This document shows, in pieces, positions 42,380-52,242 of a DNA stretch of 64,000 nucleotides; the stretch's first letter is position 1, and each line of letters starts with the position of its first letter. Origin of the DNA: Mycobacterium sp. shizuoka-1 (GTDB lineage: Bacteria > Actinomycetota > Actinomycetes > Mycobacteriales > Mycobacteriaceae). The notes under the pieces were generated by a model. The model had not been told where the DNA came from. It searched no databases and saw nothing but the letters and a program-made list of their open reading frames with translations. A program made the position numbers and the translations under genes. The DNA is taken from the NCBI RefSeq assembly GCF_002723835.1, contig NZ_BEWG01000022.1, positions 152,287-216,286 of the forward strand. The letters are read 5' to 3'.

Positions 42380-43528
42380 CTAGATATCGAGCTCCCCGAC
42401 CAACGAGTCGACCACGGCGCGCAGGTCGCCGCCGCTGCGCTGCGCCACCCGGTGTTGCCGCTGATACGACGCACCGTCACGTGGGATGTCGGCGACCGCG
42501 GCCAATTCGTCGGCGCAGTGCAGAGATTCGGCGATCGGTTGCAGCCGGGTGAGCAGATCGTCGAGGTCCTCGGTGACCAGCCGTTCGTTGCTGTCGGCGT
42601 CGAGGATGATGATGGCGTCCAGGCCGTAGCGGGCTGCGCGCCACTTGTTCTCCTGCACGTGCCACGGCGGCATCACCGGCAGCTGCTCACCGGCTTCCAG
42701 GCGGCGGTCCAGATCGACCACCAGGCAGTGCGTCAGCGCCACCAGCGCGGCGAGCTCCCGCAGGTTGGACACGCCGTCGAACACCCGCACCTCGATGGTG
42801 CCCAGATGCGGTGACGGCCTGATGTCCCAGCGGACCTCGTTGATGTGGTCGATGATGCCGGTCTTCTTCTGGTCGTGCACGAACCGCTCGAACTGCCGCC
42901 AGGTCTGGAACTGGAAGGGCAGCCCGGCGGTCGGCAGCTGCTGGAACATCATCGCCCGGTTGCTGGCGTAGCCGGTGTCCTCGCCGGCCCAGAACGGCGA
43001 CGACGCCGACAGCGCCAGCAGATGCGGGTACTGGTTCAGCAGCGAGGAGATGATCGGCATCACCTTGTGCGCCGAGGACACCCCGATGTGGACGTGCACG
43101 CCCCAGATCAGCATCTGCCGTCCCCACCACTGGGTGCGCTTGATCAGCTCGGCGTAGCGCGGCGCGTCGGTCAGCTTCTGCGCCGACCACGACGCGAACG
43201 GGTGAGTGCCCGCGCAGAACAGCTCCATGCCGCGCTCGTGCACGATGTCGCGTGCGCTACGCAGGGTGGTGGCCAGGTCGACCATCGCCTCGTCGACGGT
43301 GTCACAGACACCGGTGACGACCTCGATGGTGTTGCGCAGCAATTCCTTGTGGACGTGTGGGCTTTCGCCCACATCGGCGATCACTTCGGCCGCCTCGTTG
43401 CTCAGATCGCGGGTGACCGCGTCGATGAGGGCGAACTCCCACTCGACACCGAGGGTCGGCCGGGGCGAACCGGCGAAGTCGATCCGGCCGGGCTTGCCCG
43501 CTGACGGCTTAGCCGGTGCCGATGACAC
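42380..43528 (-). CDS. Glutamate-cysteine ligase family protein (YbdK type)
   Basis: A 382-residue carboxylate-amine ligase. The family motifs are [12 protein letters not shown] near residue 25, the [12 protein letters not shown] metal/ATP region, and [16 protein letters not shown]. YbdK proteins have weak gamma-glutamyl-cysteine ligase activity; mycobacteria use mycothiol, so the true substrate may differ. Position matches Rv0433. The GTG at 43528 is the first in-frame start near the family N-terminus and lies inside the end of sodC (20-base overlap), so the two are coupled. Confidence 0.85.
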   Translation of the reverse strand: MSSAPAKPSAGKPGRIDFAGSPRPTLGVEWEFALIDAVTRDLSNEAAEVIADVGESPHVHKELLRNTIEVVTGVCDTVDEAMVDLATTLRSARDIVHERGMELFCAGTHPFASWSAQKLTDAPRYAELIKRTQWWGRQMLIWGVHVHIGVSSAHKVMPIISSLLNQYPHLLALSASSPFWAGEDTGYASNRAMMFQQLPTAGLPFQFQTWRQFERFVHDQKKTGIIDHINEVRWDIRPSPHLGTIEVRVFDGVSNLRELAALVALTHCLVVDLDRRLEAGEQLPVMPPWHVQENKWRAARYGLDAIIILDADSNERLVTEDLDDLLTRLQPIAESLHCADELAAVADIPRDGASYQRQHRVAQRSGGDLRAVVDSLVGELDI

Positions 43529-44228
43529 CGCAGGCCACCCGCTTGCCGGCGTCACCGGTGGCCATGGTGGTTTCGTCCGGGCCGGGGGCACCACCGTTGA
43601 TCTGCTGATAGCGCTCCGGCGGGATGTTGGCGAAGTTGTCGGCGTCCGCGTGGATGATGATCGCGGTCCCGTTACCGGCCAGCAGATCCTCTTTGGTGAA
43701 CGCGTTGGTGGTGGTCACCAGCATCGCCGAGCCGTCCTCGCGGACCTGCAGCGAGGACAGGTCACCGCTGGCGGGGTGTCCGGAGTGGCCGCCGGCCTGG
43801 AAGTGGCCGCCGGCGGACAGGAAGTCACCGGGTGCGCCGCCGGCCGGGGCCACGGAGTTGGCCTCGCACTTGGCATAGGAGTGCAGGTGCAGCCCGTGGA
43901 AACCCGGGGTCAGCTTGCCGGTCCCGGTGGTCTGGATGGTGACGGTGGCGAAACCGTCGGCGAAGTCGAAGGTGGCGGCGGCGACCTGGGTGCCGTCCGG
44001 CGCCTTCAGCTGCGCGGTCAGCGTCTCGCCGTGGGCGGCCGGCGCCTCGGGCGCGCCGTGCGACTCTTCGCCCGCCGCCGCCGGTGCCGGCGAGCCGGTC
44101 CACACGGCCGGGGTGGTACCCGGTTGTGAGGCGATCGGTTCGTTCGGGCTGCACGCGGTCAACAACGCGACGGGAGCAACGAACATGACGGCGGTGGCAG
44201 TTCTCAACGGGCTCACTGACTTGACCAT
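43509..44228 (-). CDS. sodC: Cu,Zn superoxide dismutase lipoprotein
   Basis: A 239-residue periplasmic/cell-wall superoxide dismutase. The signal peptide ends in the lipobox LLTAC (Cys26), so it is membrane-anchored. The SOD signature is [14 protein letters not shown] with copper histidines, the zinc-loop [28 protein letters not shown], and the closing [13 protein letters not shown] with the disulphide Cys. The 40-residue Ala/Pro linker after the lipobox is typical of mycobacterial SodC. Upstream in the same direction is a LytR_C protein. Confidence 0.95.
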   Translation of the reverse strand: MVKSVSPLRTATAVMFVAPVALLTACSPNEPIASQPGTTPAVWTGSPAPAAAGEESHGAPEAPAAHGETLTAQLKAPDGTQVAAATFDFADGFATVTIQTTGTGKLTPGFHGLHLHSYAKCEANSVAPAGGAPGDFLSAGGHFQAGGHSGHPASGDLSSLQVREDGSAMLVTTTNAFTKEDLLAGNGTAIIIHADADNFANIPPERYQQINGGAPGPDETTMATGDAGKRVACGVIGTG

Positions 44229-44238
44229 GTGCCGAAGC

Positions 44239-44697
44239 CTATCCGGTCACCAGAACGATCACGCCCGGTGGTTGCTCGGCAATTTCCGGGATTCGGGGTG
44301 CAGCCGGCGCGCTGAGCACTTTGGCGACCGCCTCGGCCGCGGCCTGCTCGCCCTCGGTCGTGCCGTAGTACACCGTCGTCTCGGGCAGCGGCGGCACCTG
44401 GAGGTTGCTGGTCTCGGTGACGTTCCAGCCTGCCTCGCGCAGCCGGTCGCCGATCCGGCCGGCGGCGCCTTCGCCCTCGCCGACGTTGAACACCCGCACG
44501 TCGGCCTTGGGTTCCGGTGCGGCCGAGGTCTTGGTGGTGGTGGTGACGGTGCGCACCGAGGTGTCGTCGCTGCTGGTGTCGTTGCCGGAGCCCATGGCCT
44601 GGAAACCGACCAGCAGGAAGATCACGCCCAGGAACAGCAGCACCATCACCATGGCCCGCAGTGGCAGGCCCGAGGAGTCAGGAACGCGGTCGTTCAT
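44239..44697 (-). CDS. LytR_C-domain membrane protein (Rv0431-like)
   Basis: A 152-residue protein with one membrane helix (about 17-38), a Thr/Ser-rich linker ([15 protein letters not shown]) and a LytR/CpsA C-terminal-like domain ([32 protein letters not shown]). It corresponds by order and architecture to Rv0431, described as a vesiculogenesis regulator (VirR) in M. tuberculosis. It is expected to sit at the cell envelope. The start at 44697 (MNDRV) is the most likely of two nearby ATGs. Confidence 0.8.
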   Translation of the reverse strand: MNDRVPDSSGLPLRAMVMVLLFLGVIFLLVGFQAMGSGNDTSSDDTSVRTVTTTTKTSAAPEPKADVRVFNVGEGEGAAGRIGDRLREAGWNVTETSNLQVPPLPETTVYYGTTEGEQAAAEAVAKVLSAPAAPRIPEIAEQPPGVIVLVTG

Positions 44698-44737
44698 CGC
44701 GCCCACTGTAACCAGGGCCGGTGCCTAGGGAGAAAAA

Positions 44738-45046
44738 TCAGGGGACCTCGAAGCCGAGTCGCCGCGCCGCGCGCGCCTTCTGCCTGCTGGCCCGCAGCCG
44801 CCGAAGCCGCTTGACCAGCATCGGATCGGCTGCCAGCGCCTCCGGCCGGTCCACAAGGGCGTTGAGCACCTGGTAGTAGCGGGTGGCCGACATGGAGAAG
44901 AGCTCCTTGATGGCCTCTTCTTTGGCGCCGGCGTACTTCCACCACTGCCGTTCGAAGGCCAGGATGTCGTATTCGCGGCGGGTCAGCCCGTCGGGGAGGT
45001 CAGCGTCGTCATTGGACCGCTCGGCCCGTGCCATGGCGCCGTCCAT
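44738..45046 (-). CDS. DUF3263 family protein
   Basis: A 102-residue helical, basic protein: LTRREYDILAFERQWWKYAG and IKELFSMSATRYYQVLNALV form a helix-turn-helix-like unit, then a basic tail (RRLRASRQKARAARRLG). It matches Rv0430 by size and position. It may bind DNA; its function is unknown. It is divergent from def. Confidence 0.85.
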   Translation of the reverse strand: MDGAMARAERSNDDADLPDGLTRREYDILAFERQWWKYAGAKEEAIKELFSMSATRYYQVLNALVDRPEALAADPMLVKRLRRLRASRQKARAARRLGFEVP

Positions 45047-45158
45047 TTCGATCTGCTGACCCTTTCGAAGACCCGCTGAATACGTCCCTGTGCTCGGCGC
45101 TCATTCAATCACGGTTGTGCCGGTTGGGATGGCAGCCGAGCCCGCGCGTCGGCTGACT

Positions 45159-45164
45159 TAAGCT
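45159..45164 (+). promoter_or_regulatory. -10 element of def
   Basis: TAAGCT ends eight bases before the ATG at 45173, so the def mRNA has at most a couple of untranslated bases. The other 100 bases between the DUF3263 and def genes show no clear feature. Confidence 0.4.
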
Positions 45165-45172
45165 TGCCGATC

Positions 45173-45766
45173 ATGGCAGTCAGACCAATCGTGATCCTGG
45201 GTGATCCCGTTCTGCACAATCCGACCGCTCCGGTGCCGGTCGGCGACGACGGTTCGCTGCCCGCGGATCTGGCCGAGCTGATCACCGACATGTACGACAC
45301 CATGGACGCCGCCAACGGAGTCGGGCTGGCCGCCAACCAGATCGGCGTGGGGTTGCGGCTGTTCGTCTACGACTGCGCCGACGAGCGGGGCCAGACCACC
45401 CGCCACCGAGGGGTGGTGATCAACCCGGTGCTCGAGACCTCGGAGATCCCCGAGACCATGCCCGACCCGGACAACGACGACGAGGGCTGCCTGTCGGTGC
45501 CCGGCGAATCGTTTCCGTGCGGCCGGGCCAAGTGGGCCCGGGTGACCGGCCTGGATGCCGACGGCAACCCGGTCACCCTGGAGGGGCATGACCTGTTCGC
45601 CCGCATGCTGCAGCACGAGACGGGCCACCTCGACGGCTTCCTCTATGTCGACAAGCTGATCGGGCGGCACGCCCGCGCCGCCAAACGCGCGGTGAAGTCG
45701 AACGGCTGGGGGGTGCCCGGCCTGTCCTGGACACCGGGCAAGGTGCCCGACCCGTTCGGTCACTGA
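45173..45766 (+). CDS. def: Peptide deformylase
   Basis: A 197-residue metalloenzyme that removes the formyl group from new proteins. Motif I is [10 protein letters not shown] (49-58), motif [10 protein letters not shown] with metal ligand Cys106, and motif [12 protein letters not shown] with His148, Glu149 and His152. The extended C-terminus is the mycobacterial form. ATG at 45173 is chosen over the TTG three codons earlier. The acetyltransferase gene follows after 5 bases. Confidence 0.96.
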   Translation: MAVRPIVILGDPVLHNPTAPVPVGDDGSLPADLAELITDMYDTMDAANGVGLAANQIGVGLRLFVYDCADERGQTTRHRGVVINPVLETSEIPETMPDPDNDDEGCLSVPGESFPCGRAKWARVTGLDADGNPVTLEGHDLFARMLQHETGHLDGFLYVDKLIGRHARAAKRAVKSNGWGVPGLSWTPGKVPDPFGH

Positions 45767-45771
45767 CCCCG

Positions 45772-46683
45772 ATGGCCAGCCTGCCGCCGGTCGGCAGCCG
45801 GGTGAGCATCCGCTATCGCCTGCCCGCGGGGGCCGCGCATGCGATGACCGACGTGATCGGCGAGCTGCTGGCCGTCGACCCGACGATCGTGCTCGCCACC
45901 AAGTCCGACGGCCGGGTGCAGGTGTCACCGACCGATGTGGTGGCGGTCCGCGAGCTCAGCATGGTCGCGGTCCGCAACTCCGAGATCCGGGCGCTCGAGC
46001 ACGCGGCGGCGCTGGCCTGGCCGGGCACCGAGCAGAGCTGGCAGGACGGCTGGTTCCTGCGGGCCGGTGGCGGTTACACCAGCAGGGCCAACTCGGCTGT
46101 GCCGCTGGATGTCTCGACAACCATCGCCGGCCTGCCTGCGATCGTCGAGTGGTATCGGCAGCGGGGGCTGCCGCCGTGGCTGGCCCTGCCGGAGCGGCTG
46201 CTGCCGATTCGCGCCGAGGGGGTCAAGCACAACCGGGTGATGGTCACCGACCTCACCGACACCGGCGGCGGTCCGGATCCGGCGGTGACGCTGCACGACC
46301 GGCCGGATGCCGGGTGGCTCGAGTGCTATCAGCGCGAGGTGCCGGTCGAGGTGCTGACCGCGGTGGTCGACGGCGACGTGGTCTTCGCCGCGATCGCCGA
46401 CGAGGCGGTCGGTCGCGGTGCGGTGACGGGCGCCCCGGACGGCACCCGCTGGCTGGGGATCTCGGCGGTGCAGGTCGGTGGCGCACACCGCAGGCGGGGC
46501 CATGCCCGCCGGCTGTGCGGGAGCCTGCTGGAGTGGGGTGCGCAGCTGGGCGCGACCAGGGCCTACGTCCAGGTGCTCAGCGACAACACCGGCGCGATCC
46601 TGCTCTACCACTCGCTGGGATTCCGGCTGCATCATCACCATCGCTACGTCGATGCGCGGTCGTTGACCGCACGTACGCTGTAG
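45772..46683 (+). CDS. GNAT family acetyltransferase (Rv0428c-like)
   Basis: A 303-residue protein: an N-terminal SH3-like or degenerate domain (residues 1-90) and a C-terminal GNAT domain with the acetyl-CoA loop GGAHRRRGHARRLCG near 240 and YVQVLSDNTGAILLYHSLGF. The substrate is unknown. It lies between def and xthA, 3 bases before the latter, as in M. tuberculosis. Confidence 0.88.
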   Translation: MASLPPVGSRVSIRYRLPAGAAHAMTDVIGELLAVDPTIVLATKSDGRVQVSPTDVVAVRELSMVAVRNSEIRALEHAAALAWPGTEQSWQDGWFLRAGGGYTSRANSAVPLDVSTTIAGLPAIVEWYRQRGLPPWLALPERLLPIRAEGVKHNRVMVTDLTDTGGGPDPAVTLHDRPDAGWLECYQREVPVEVLTAVVDGDVVFAAIADEAVGRGAVTGAPDGTRWLGISAVQVGGAHRRRGHARRLCGSLLEWGAQLGATRAYVQVLSDNTGAILLYHSLGFRLHHHHRYVDARSLTARTL

Positions 46684-46686
46684 CCC

Positions 46687-47517
46687 ATGTCCGCCGACGT
46701 CTTGCGCCTGGCCACCTGGAATGTGAATTCGATTCGCGCCAGGGTGGGCCGGGTCGTCGACTGGTTGCAGCGCGGTGACGTCGACGTGCTGGCCATGCAG
46801 GAGACCAAGTGCGCCGACGACCAGTTCCCCACCATGCCGTTCCTGGAGGCCGGCTACGAGGTGGTGCACTGCGGGTTCAACCAGTGGAACGGGGTGGCGA
46901 TCGCCTCGCGGGTCGGCCTGGACGACGTCGAGGTCGGTTTCGACGGGCAGCCCTCGTGGGGCAAGGACGGCACTGACGCCAAGGCCGAGGCCCGCGCGCT
47001 GGCCGCCACCTGCGCCGGGGTCCGGGTGTGGAGCCTGTACGTGCCCAACGGCCGGACACTGGCCGACCCGCATTATCAGTACAAGCTGGAATGGCTTGCC
47101 GCGCTGCGCAATACGGCCGAGTCCTGGCTGCAGGACGATCCGCAGCAGCAGATCGCGCTGGTCGGCGACTGGAACATCGCCCCGGACGACGACGACGTCT
47201 GGGACATCGCGGCGTTCGACGGGGCCACCCATGTGTCGGCCCCGGAGCGCGCGGCGTTCAATGCGATCGTCGAGACCCGGTTCACCGACGTGGTGCGTCC
47301 GTTCACTCCCGGTCCGGGCGTGTACACGTACTGGGATTACACCCAGCTGGCGTTTCAGAAGCGCCGCGGGATGCGCATCGACTTCATCCTGGGCTCACCG
47401 GGTCTGGCGCAGCGGGTGACGCACGCCGAGATCGTCAAGGACGAACGCCGTCCGGGCAAGAAGGGCGACCCGGCACCCAGCGATCACGCACCGGTGCTGG
47501 TGGAGCTGAGCCGGTAG
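46687..47517 (+). CDS. xthA: Exodeoxyribonuclease III
   Basis: A 276-residue AP endonuclease/3'-exonuclease for base-excision repair. The motifs are TWNVNSIRARVGRVVDWLQ, the catalytic Glu in LAMQETKC, LYVPNG, GDWNIAP, RIDFILGS and the closing SDHAPVLVEL with the catalytic Asp-His. Full length. Probably transcribed with def and the GNAT gene. Confidence 0.95.
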   Translation: MSADVLRLATWNVNSIRARVGRVVDWLQRGDVDVLAMQETKCADDQFPTMPFLEAGYEVVHCGFNQWNGVAIASRVGLDDVEVGFDGQPSWGKDGTDAKAEARALAATCAGVRVWSLYVPNGRTLADPHYQYKLEWLAALRNTAESWLQDDPQQQIALVGDWNIAPDDDDVWDIAAFDGATHVSAPERAAFNAIVETRFTDVVRPFTPGPGVYTYWDYTQLAFQKRRGMRIDFILGSPGLAQRVTHAEIVKDERRPGKKGDPAPSDHAPVLVELSR

Positions 47518-47521
47518 CCGC

Positions 47522-48541
47522 TCAGACCGTGGTCGGCTCGCTGACCTTCACCAGCATCTTGCCGATGTTGGCACCGGTGAACAGGCCGTTGAGGGCGTCG
47601 ACGCAGGATTCCAGCCCGTCGAACACCGTCTCGCGGTGCACCAACTTGCCCTCAGACTCCCAGCGACGCAGATCGGCGAAGGCCTCGTCGAAGCGCCCCC
47701 ACATGTCCAGGGCGTTGAATCCTTGCATGGTGGCGGTCTTGGCCAGCAGGTTGACGTAGTTGGACGGCCCCGGATGGTCGCCGCTCAGGTAGCTGGAGAT
47801 GACGCCGCACAGCACCACCCGGGCCTTGGGGGCCAGCCGGCCCAGCACCGCGTTGAGGATCGGGCCGCCGACGTTGTCGAAGTAGACGTCCACGCCTTTG
47901 GGGCAGTGTTGTTTGAGTGCGGCGGGGATGTCGTCGTGCTTGTAGTCGATGCAGGCGTCGAAGCCGAAGTCCTCGACCACCGCCCGGCACTTGTCCGGGC
48001 CACCGGCGATGCCGACCACCCGGGCACCGGCGATCTTGGCGATCTGTCCCGCCACCGAACCGGTGGCGCCCGCCGCCGCGGAGACCACGACGGTCTCCCC
48101 TTCCTTCGGGCGGCCGATGTCGGTCATCCCGAAATAGGCGGTGGCGCCGGTCGGGCCGTACACGCTCATGATGGCCAGTTGGTCGGTTTCACCGGGGATC
48201 GGCGTGCTGAACACGTCGTCGCGGATGACGGCGTAGTCCTGGAATCCGGTCAGGGTGGTCACCACGTCGCCGACGGCGAACGCCGGGCACCGGGATTCGA
48301 CCACCTCGCCGATCCCGGCCGCCCGGATGACCTCGCCGAGTTGTACCGGCGGCAGGTAGCTCGGCTGGTCGTCGAGCCAGGTGCGCGCTGCGGCGTCGAG
48401 CCCCACGTAGGTGGTGCGCAGCAGCGCCTCGCCATCGGCGAGTTCGGGTGCGGCGGTGGTGACCAGCTCGGTGTCGGCGGCTTGCACCAGGCCGGTCGGG
48501 CGGCGGCGAAGGAGGATCTGGCGGTTCGTCAGCACGGGCAC
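47522..48541 (-). CDS. NADP-dependent MDR-family oxidoreductase
   Basis: About 339 residues of a zinc-free medium-chain reductase of the leukotriene B4 dehydrogenase/curcumin-reductase type. The cofactor motif is SAAAGATGSVAGQIAK and the family segment VDVYFDNVGGPILNAVL. It reduces activated double bonds of enones or similar electrophiles. Three GTG codons could start it (48568, 48541, 48535); 48541 gives the usual TNRQILLRRRPTG N-terminus. It is convergent to xthA, 4 bases apart. Confidence 0.88.
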   Translation of the reverse strand: MPVLTNRQILLRRRPTGLVQAADTELVTTAAPELADGEALLRTTYVGLDAAARTWLDDQPSYLPPVQLGEVIRAAGIGEVVESRCPAFAVGDVVTTLTGFQDYAVIRDDVFSTPIPGETDQLAIMSVYGPTGATAYFGMTDIGRPKEGETVVVSAAAGATGSVAGQIAKIAGARVVGIAGGPDKCRAVVEDFGFDACIDYKHDDIPAALKQHCPKGVDVYFDNVGGPILNAVLGRLAPKARVVLCGVISSYLSGDHPGPSNYVNLLAKTATMQGFNALDMWGRFDEAFADLRRWESEGKLVHRETVFDGLESCVDALNGLFTGANIGKMLVKVSEPTTV

Positions 48542-48645
48542 GGTCAGTGAAACTACCGAAGCCCGCACTGCTTTGGAGCGCAGTTGGGACAGTCCCGCGC
48601 TACGGTATCCACCGACGCGTGAAGGCTTCAGACAAGGAGGCCGGG

Positions 48646-49521
48646 ATGTTCGAATCGTTCAAGCGCGGTTGGAGCATGGCCGGGGCGAGCTGGTCGGTCC
48701 TGAAGGCCTATCCGAAACTGGCGCTGTTCCCGGTGCTCTCCGGCATCGCACTGATCGCGGTGAGCGCTGTCATGATCATCCCGACGGGCGTGGTGGCGAC
48801 CGCCGATGCAGCCCTGAACGTCTCCGAGAAGGCAGAACAGTCGATCGTCCTCGCCGCGTTGTTCGTTTGGTATTTCCTCTGCACATTCGTCATCGTGTTC
48901 TGCAACGCCGGGCTGATCGCATGCACGCTGCAGAGCTTCGCCGGCCAGGCACCCACGATCGGTTCGGGATTCGCCGCGGCGGGCAAGCGCCTGCCGCAGA
49001 TTCTGGGCTGGTCGCTGGTCGCAGCGACCGTCGGCGTGATCTTGCAGGCCTTGCAGACGCTGTTGACCGACAAACTCGGGTTCATCGGCGAACTGCTCGG
49101 CGCCATCTTCAGTGGGATCTGGGGAGTCGCCACTTATTTTGTGGTCCCAGTACTCGTGACCGACGGGGTCGGACCGATCAAGGCGGTCAAGCGTTCATCG
49201 GGCATCCTGCGCCGCACGTGGGGTGAATCCCTCGCCGGCTCAGGCGGACTGGGCCTCATCTCACTTCTGTTCGTGCTTCCGTTGATCGCCTTCGTCGCCG
49301 TCGGCGTGATGCTGGCCAACGGCGCCGGCGGCACTGCCGCGGGAGGGGCGGTTCTGGCGGCGCTGATCGCGATCGGGGCGGTGTATCTGCTGGCGGTGAT
49401 CGTCGTCTTCACCGCCCTCGGCTCGATTTTCCGCGCCGCGGTGTACCTCTACGCCACCACCGGCATCCCGCCCGGCCACATCGACGCGGCCCTGCTGCAG
49501 TCCTCGTTCCAGAGCAAATGA
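48646..49521 (+). CDS. DUF6159-like multi-pass membrane protein
   Basis: A 291-residue protein with about six membrane helices and an N-terminal amphipathic start (MFESFKRGWSMAGASWSVLK) typical of a bacterial family of unknown function. AAGGAGG at 48634-48640 sets the ATG at 48646; the longer frame to 48547 is not needed. Divergent from the oxidoreductase. Confidence 0.82.
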   Translation: MFESFKRGWSMAGASWSVLKAYPKLALFPVLSGIALIAVSAVMIIPTGVVATADAALNVSEKAEQSIVLAALFVWYFLCTFVIVFCNAGLIACTLQSFAGQAPTIGSGFAAAGKRLPQILGWSLVAATVGVILQALQTLLTDKLGFIGELLGAIFSGIWGVATYFVVPVLVTDGVGPIKAVKRSSGILRRTWGESLAGSGGLGLISLLFVLPLIAFVAVGVMLANGAGGTAAGGAVLAALIAIGAVYLLAVIVVFTALGSIFRAAVYLYATTGIPPGHIDAALLQSSFQSK

Positions 49522-49595
49522 AGCGCCATTACCGGCAGGTGAACATTCGGCGATTCGACTGGCGATAGCGCGTCATCGAAACGACGATCTTCGAG

Positions 49596-49880
49596 ATGCG
49601 ATCGTTTGTGTCGGTCTATGTCGATTGGGCGGCCACCGTCGAGCAGGTGCGCACCGCCGTCGCCGCGCTGCGGGCGCCCGCCGGGGTGCACCGCATCGAC
49701 GTCGTCGAGGCCGGCGACACCCTCGGCTGCCGGATCGCCGTCGACCTGACCGGTGATTTCGACGAACAGCGCGACGGCCCGCGCATCGCCCGGTCCTACG
49801 CCGCCGCGCTGTCCGAGGCGCTCGGCGTGCCGGCGTTCGCGCTGCACGATCTGATTCTGGTCGGCCGTTCGGATTGGTGA
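49596..49880 (+). CDS. Small hypothetical protein
   Basis: A 94-residue mixed alpha/beta protein (FVSVYVDWAATVEQVRTAVA, HRIDVVEAGDTLGCRIAVDL). Codon use is typical of the window (GC-rich third positions), which supports a real gene. No family is recognised. It follows the membrane protein by 74 bases. Confidence 0.6.
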   Translation: MRSFVSVYVDWAATVEQVRTAVAALRAPAGVHRIDVVEAGDTLGCRIAVDLTGDFDEQRDGPRIARSYAAALSEALGVPAFALHDLILVGRSDW

Positions 49881-49938
49881 ACCCGGCCCGTCCTGCGCTC
49901 GTCACGGTCTGTTCGTGCGGGTGTGCTGGGCTGGCCCG

Positions 49939-50310
49939 ATGGACGCCGACATCCTCATTCCCAAAAGCACGGCACACCAGGCATTGACGTGTATCGACGC
50001 GCTCATCGCGCTCTACCGCCGCGAACGGCCGGCCGGGGGCTCCCGGGCGGTCGGTGACCTCATCGAGCTCCGCGAGGTGATGGCCGAAAGCATGCGGGCC
50101 TCGCGCGACCGCACCGCCCGGGTGGCGGCCGGCACGCTGATCCGGGTTTCCGATCGGCTCAAGGCGTGCGCTCAGGACGAACTGGGCCCTGATGAGATGC
50201 AGGCCGCGATGTGGCGCACCGCCGGGCGACTGCACCGCTGGGTGGCCGAGGGCACCGCGGCGCCGGTGGCTACTCGGCCGTCGCCTGCGCGGGCTCCCGG
50301 CTCTCGGTGA
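49939..50310 (+). CDS. Small helical hypothetical protein
   Basis: A 123-residue, mainly helical protein (HQALTCIDALIALYRRERPA, DLIELREVMAESMRASRDR) with no recognised domain. ATG at 49939 (MDADILIPKS) is preferred to the GTG at 49915. Its last 41 bases overlap the end of the convergent MFS gene, so the C-terminal Ala/Pro/Arg-rich end is partly dictated by that gene. Confidence 0.55.
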   Translation: MDADILIPKSTAHQALTCIDALIALYRRERPAGGSRAVGDLIELREVMAESMRASRDRTARVAAGTLIRVSDRLKACAQDELGPDEMQAAMWRTAGRLHRWVAEGTAAPVATRPSPARAPGSR

Positions 50311-52027
50311 CCGGTTCGGCGCCGTAGCGGCCCGGGTTGAACAGCGACGCGATCGCGCCGATCACCATCATCAGCGCGGCGGCACCGAACACCACCACCA
50401 GCCCGGAGTGGAACGGCTCGGTGATCAGGTTCGGGAAGAACGTCTGCCCGGTGAGCACGTCGGCGTTGACTCCCGGCTGGTGCAGCGCATCGTAGGGAGC
50501 CAGCAGTTCGGCGATCGGGTTGTAGCCCAGGAAGGCGGCGAACAGGCTGCCGACCGGGGGCAGGTTGGCGACGTCGTGGGCGACGTCGGGCGAAACACCC
50601 TGTGCCGCAAGGCCCTGACTCATGGCGTTGGGCAGAGTATGGGCCAGCCCGACGATCATCAGCGAGAAGAAGATCCCGATCGACAGCGACGAGCCGGCGT
50701 TGAAGAACGTCGCCCGTACACCCGAGGCGGCCCCGCGCTGGGCGGCGGGAACGCTGGACATGATGGCCGCCGTGTTGGGGGCGGTGAAGATGCCACCGCC
50801 CAGGCCGTTGAGGAACACCAGGACAGCGAACACCCAGTAGTTGAAGTTGACCGGGATCATCAGCAGCGCAACGAATGTGACGGCCATCAGCACCATGCCG
50901 CCAACCGTGAACGGCCGGGCGCCGAACCGGTCGGCCAGCGATCCGGCGATCGGTGCGGCGGCCAGGAAACCGAACGTCGCGGGTAGCAGATAGATCCCGG
51001 CCCACAGCGGGGTGGACTCGAAACTGTAGCCGTGCAACGGAAGCCAGATGCCCTGCAGCCAGATGATCAGCATGAATTGCAGGCCGCCACGGCCCACCGA
51101 CGACATCAGCCCGGCGAGGTTGCCCATGCCGAACGCCGCCGAGCGGAACAACCGGATGTCGACCATCGGCTGCGACACCCGCAATTCGATGAGGCAGAAC
51201 CCCGCCAGCAGGGCCAGTCCGCCGATGATCGAGCCCAGCACCAGCGGATTGGTCCAGCCGGTCGTCGAGTCGCCGTATGGCTGGATGCCGTAGGTGATTC
51301 CGATCAGTAGGACGGTCAGGCCGACACCGAAGGTCACGGTGCCCGCCCAGTCAACCCGGCCGGGGCTGCGCACGCCCAGTTCCTTCAGGGAGCGCATGCT
51401 CCAGATGGTGCCCAGGATGCCGATCGGCACACCTACCCAAAACACCGCCTGCCAATGGATTTCGGAGAGCACGCCGCCGATCAGCAGGCCAAGAAAGGAG
51501 CCCGCCACGGCCGCGACCATGTTGACCCCGAGCGCCATGCCGCGCTGATTGGCCGGGAAGGCGTCGGTGAGGATGGCCGACGACGACGACATCAGCATGG
51601 CGCCGCCGATGCCCTGGATCACCCGCCAGGCGATCAGCCAGATCGCCCCGCCGTCGAGATGGAACGGATCGAACGACAGCGCGATCGCCGCCAGGGTGAA
51701 CACCACGAAGCCGATGTTGTAGATCTTCACCCGGCCGTACATGTCGCCGAGCCGGCCGAACGGCACGACCAGCACCGCCGTCACCACCAGGTAGCCCATC
51801 AACATCCACAGCAGATAGCTGACGTTGCCGGGGGCCAGCGGGTTGAGGCCGATGCCGCGGAAGATGGCCGGCAGCGAGATCAGCACGATCGAGGCGTTGA
51901 TCGACGCCAGCAGAATGCCCAGCGTGGTGTTGGACAGCACCACCCACTTGTAGTGCGGATGATCGTGGTCCATCCGGCGGCGGCGCCGGTCGGTTTCGGC
52001 CAGCGCGGGATCGAGCTCGGTCGTCAC
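50270..52027 (-). CDS. MFS drug exporter, DHA2 (14-helix) family
   Basis: A 585-residue exporter of the EmrB/QacA type. The DHA motif A is GRLGDMYGRVKIY between helices 2 and 3, the helix-5 antiporter motif region is GVNMVAAVAGSFLGLLIGGV, and fourteen hydrophobic segments can be counted. The large loop near the end (LAHTLPNAMSQGLAAQGVSP) is typical of actinobacterial members. GTG at 52027 is chosen as start. No adjacent regulator; its upstream region also holds the left repeat of the DUF559 unit. Confidence 0.92.
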   Translation of the reverse strand: MTTELDPALAETDRRRRRMDHDHPHYKWVVLSNTTLGILLASINASIVLISLPAIFRGIGLNPLAPGNVSYLLWMLMGYLVVTAVLVVPFGRLGDMYGRVKIYNIGFVVFTLAAIALSFDPFHLDGGAIWLIAWRVIQGIGGAMLMSSSSAILTDAFPANQRGMALGVNMVAAVAGSFLGLLIGGVLSEIHWQAVFWVGVPIGILGTIWSMRSLKELGVRSPGRVDWAGTVTFGVGLTVLLIGITYGIQPYGDSTTGWTNPLVLGSIIGGLALLAGFCLIELRVSQPMVDIRLFRSAAFGMGNLAGLMSSVGRGGLQFMLIIWLQGIWLPLHGYSFESTPLWAGIYLLPATFGFLAAAPIAGSLADRFGARPFTVGGMVLMAVTFVALLMIPVNFNYWVFAVLVFLNGLGGGIFTAPNTAAIMSSVPAAQRGAASGVRATFFNAGSSLSIGIFFSLMIVGLAHTLPNAMSQGLAAQGVSPDVAHDVANLPPVGSLFAAFLGYNPIAELLAPYDALHQPGVNADVLTGQTFFPNLITEPFHSGLVVVFGAAALMMVIGAIASLFNPGRYGAEPVTESREPAQATAE

Positions 52028-52138
52028 GGGCAAATCTCGTTTCGTATGCAATCGTCTAGCGCAATCAGTGGGCGCCTGCGGCGCAATAACGCATATGTTA
52101 GCTATACAAATCATCGAGGGCCAATCGTCTGGCCTGCG

Positions 52139-52195
52139 CGAATTTCACGTTTCGCAGGACAAGTTCGGGTAGACCCACGCCAAACGTGAAAATCG
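52139..52195. repeat. 57-bp palindromic repeat, 5' flank of second DUF559 gene
   Basis: Aligns without gaps to 53113-53169 in the same orientation at 46 of 57 positions. It is an imperfect palindrome: the left end CGAATTTCACGTTT pairs with the right end AAACGTGAAAATCG at 13 of 14 positions. It lies 47 bases before the start codon of the enclosed gene. Confidence 0.75.
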
Positions 52196-52242
52196 ATTCC
52201 CACGCGAGGAACGATGTCAGTGCCCGATGACATGCTCCCGCC

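Noticed and set aside
43352..43378. GTGTGGGC/GCCCACA palindrome resembling the unit A repeat core
   Set aside because: It is inside the coding sequence of the YbdK-type ligase (codons for ESPHVH), lacks the rest of the 60-bp repeat and has no partner.
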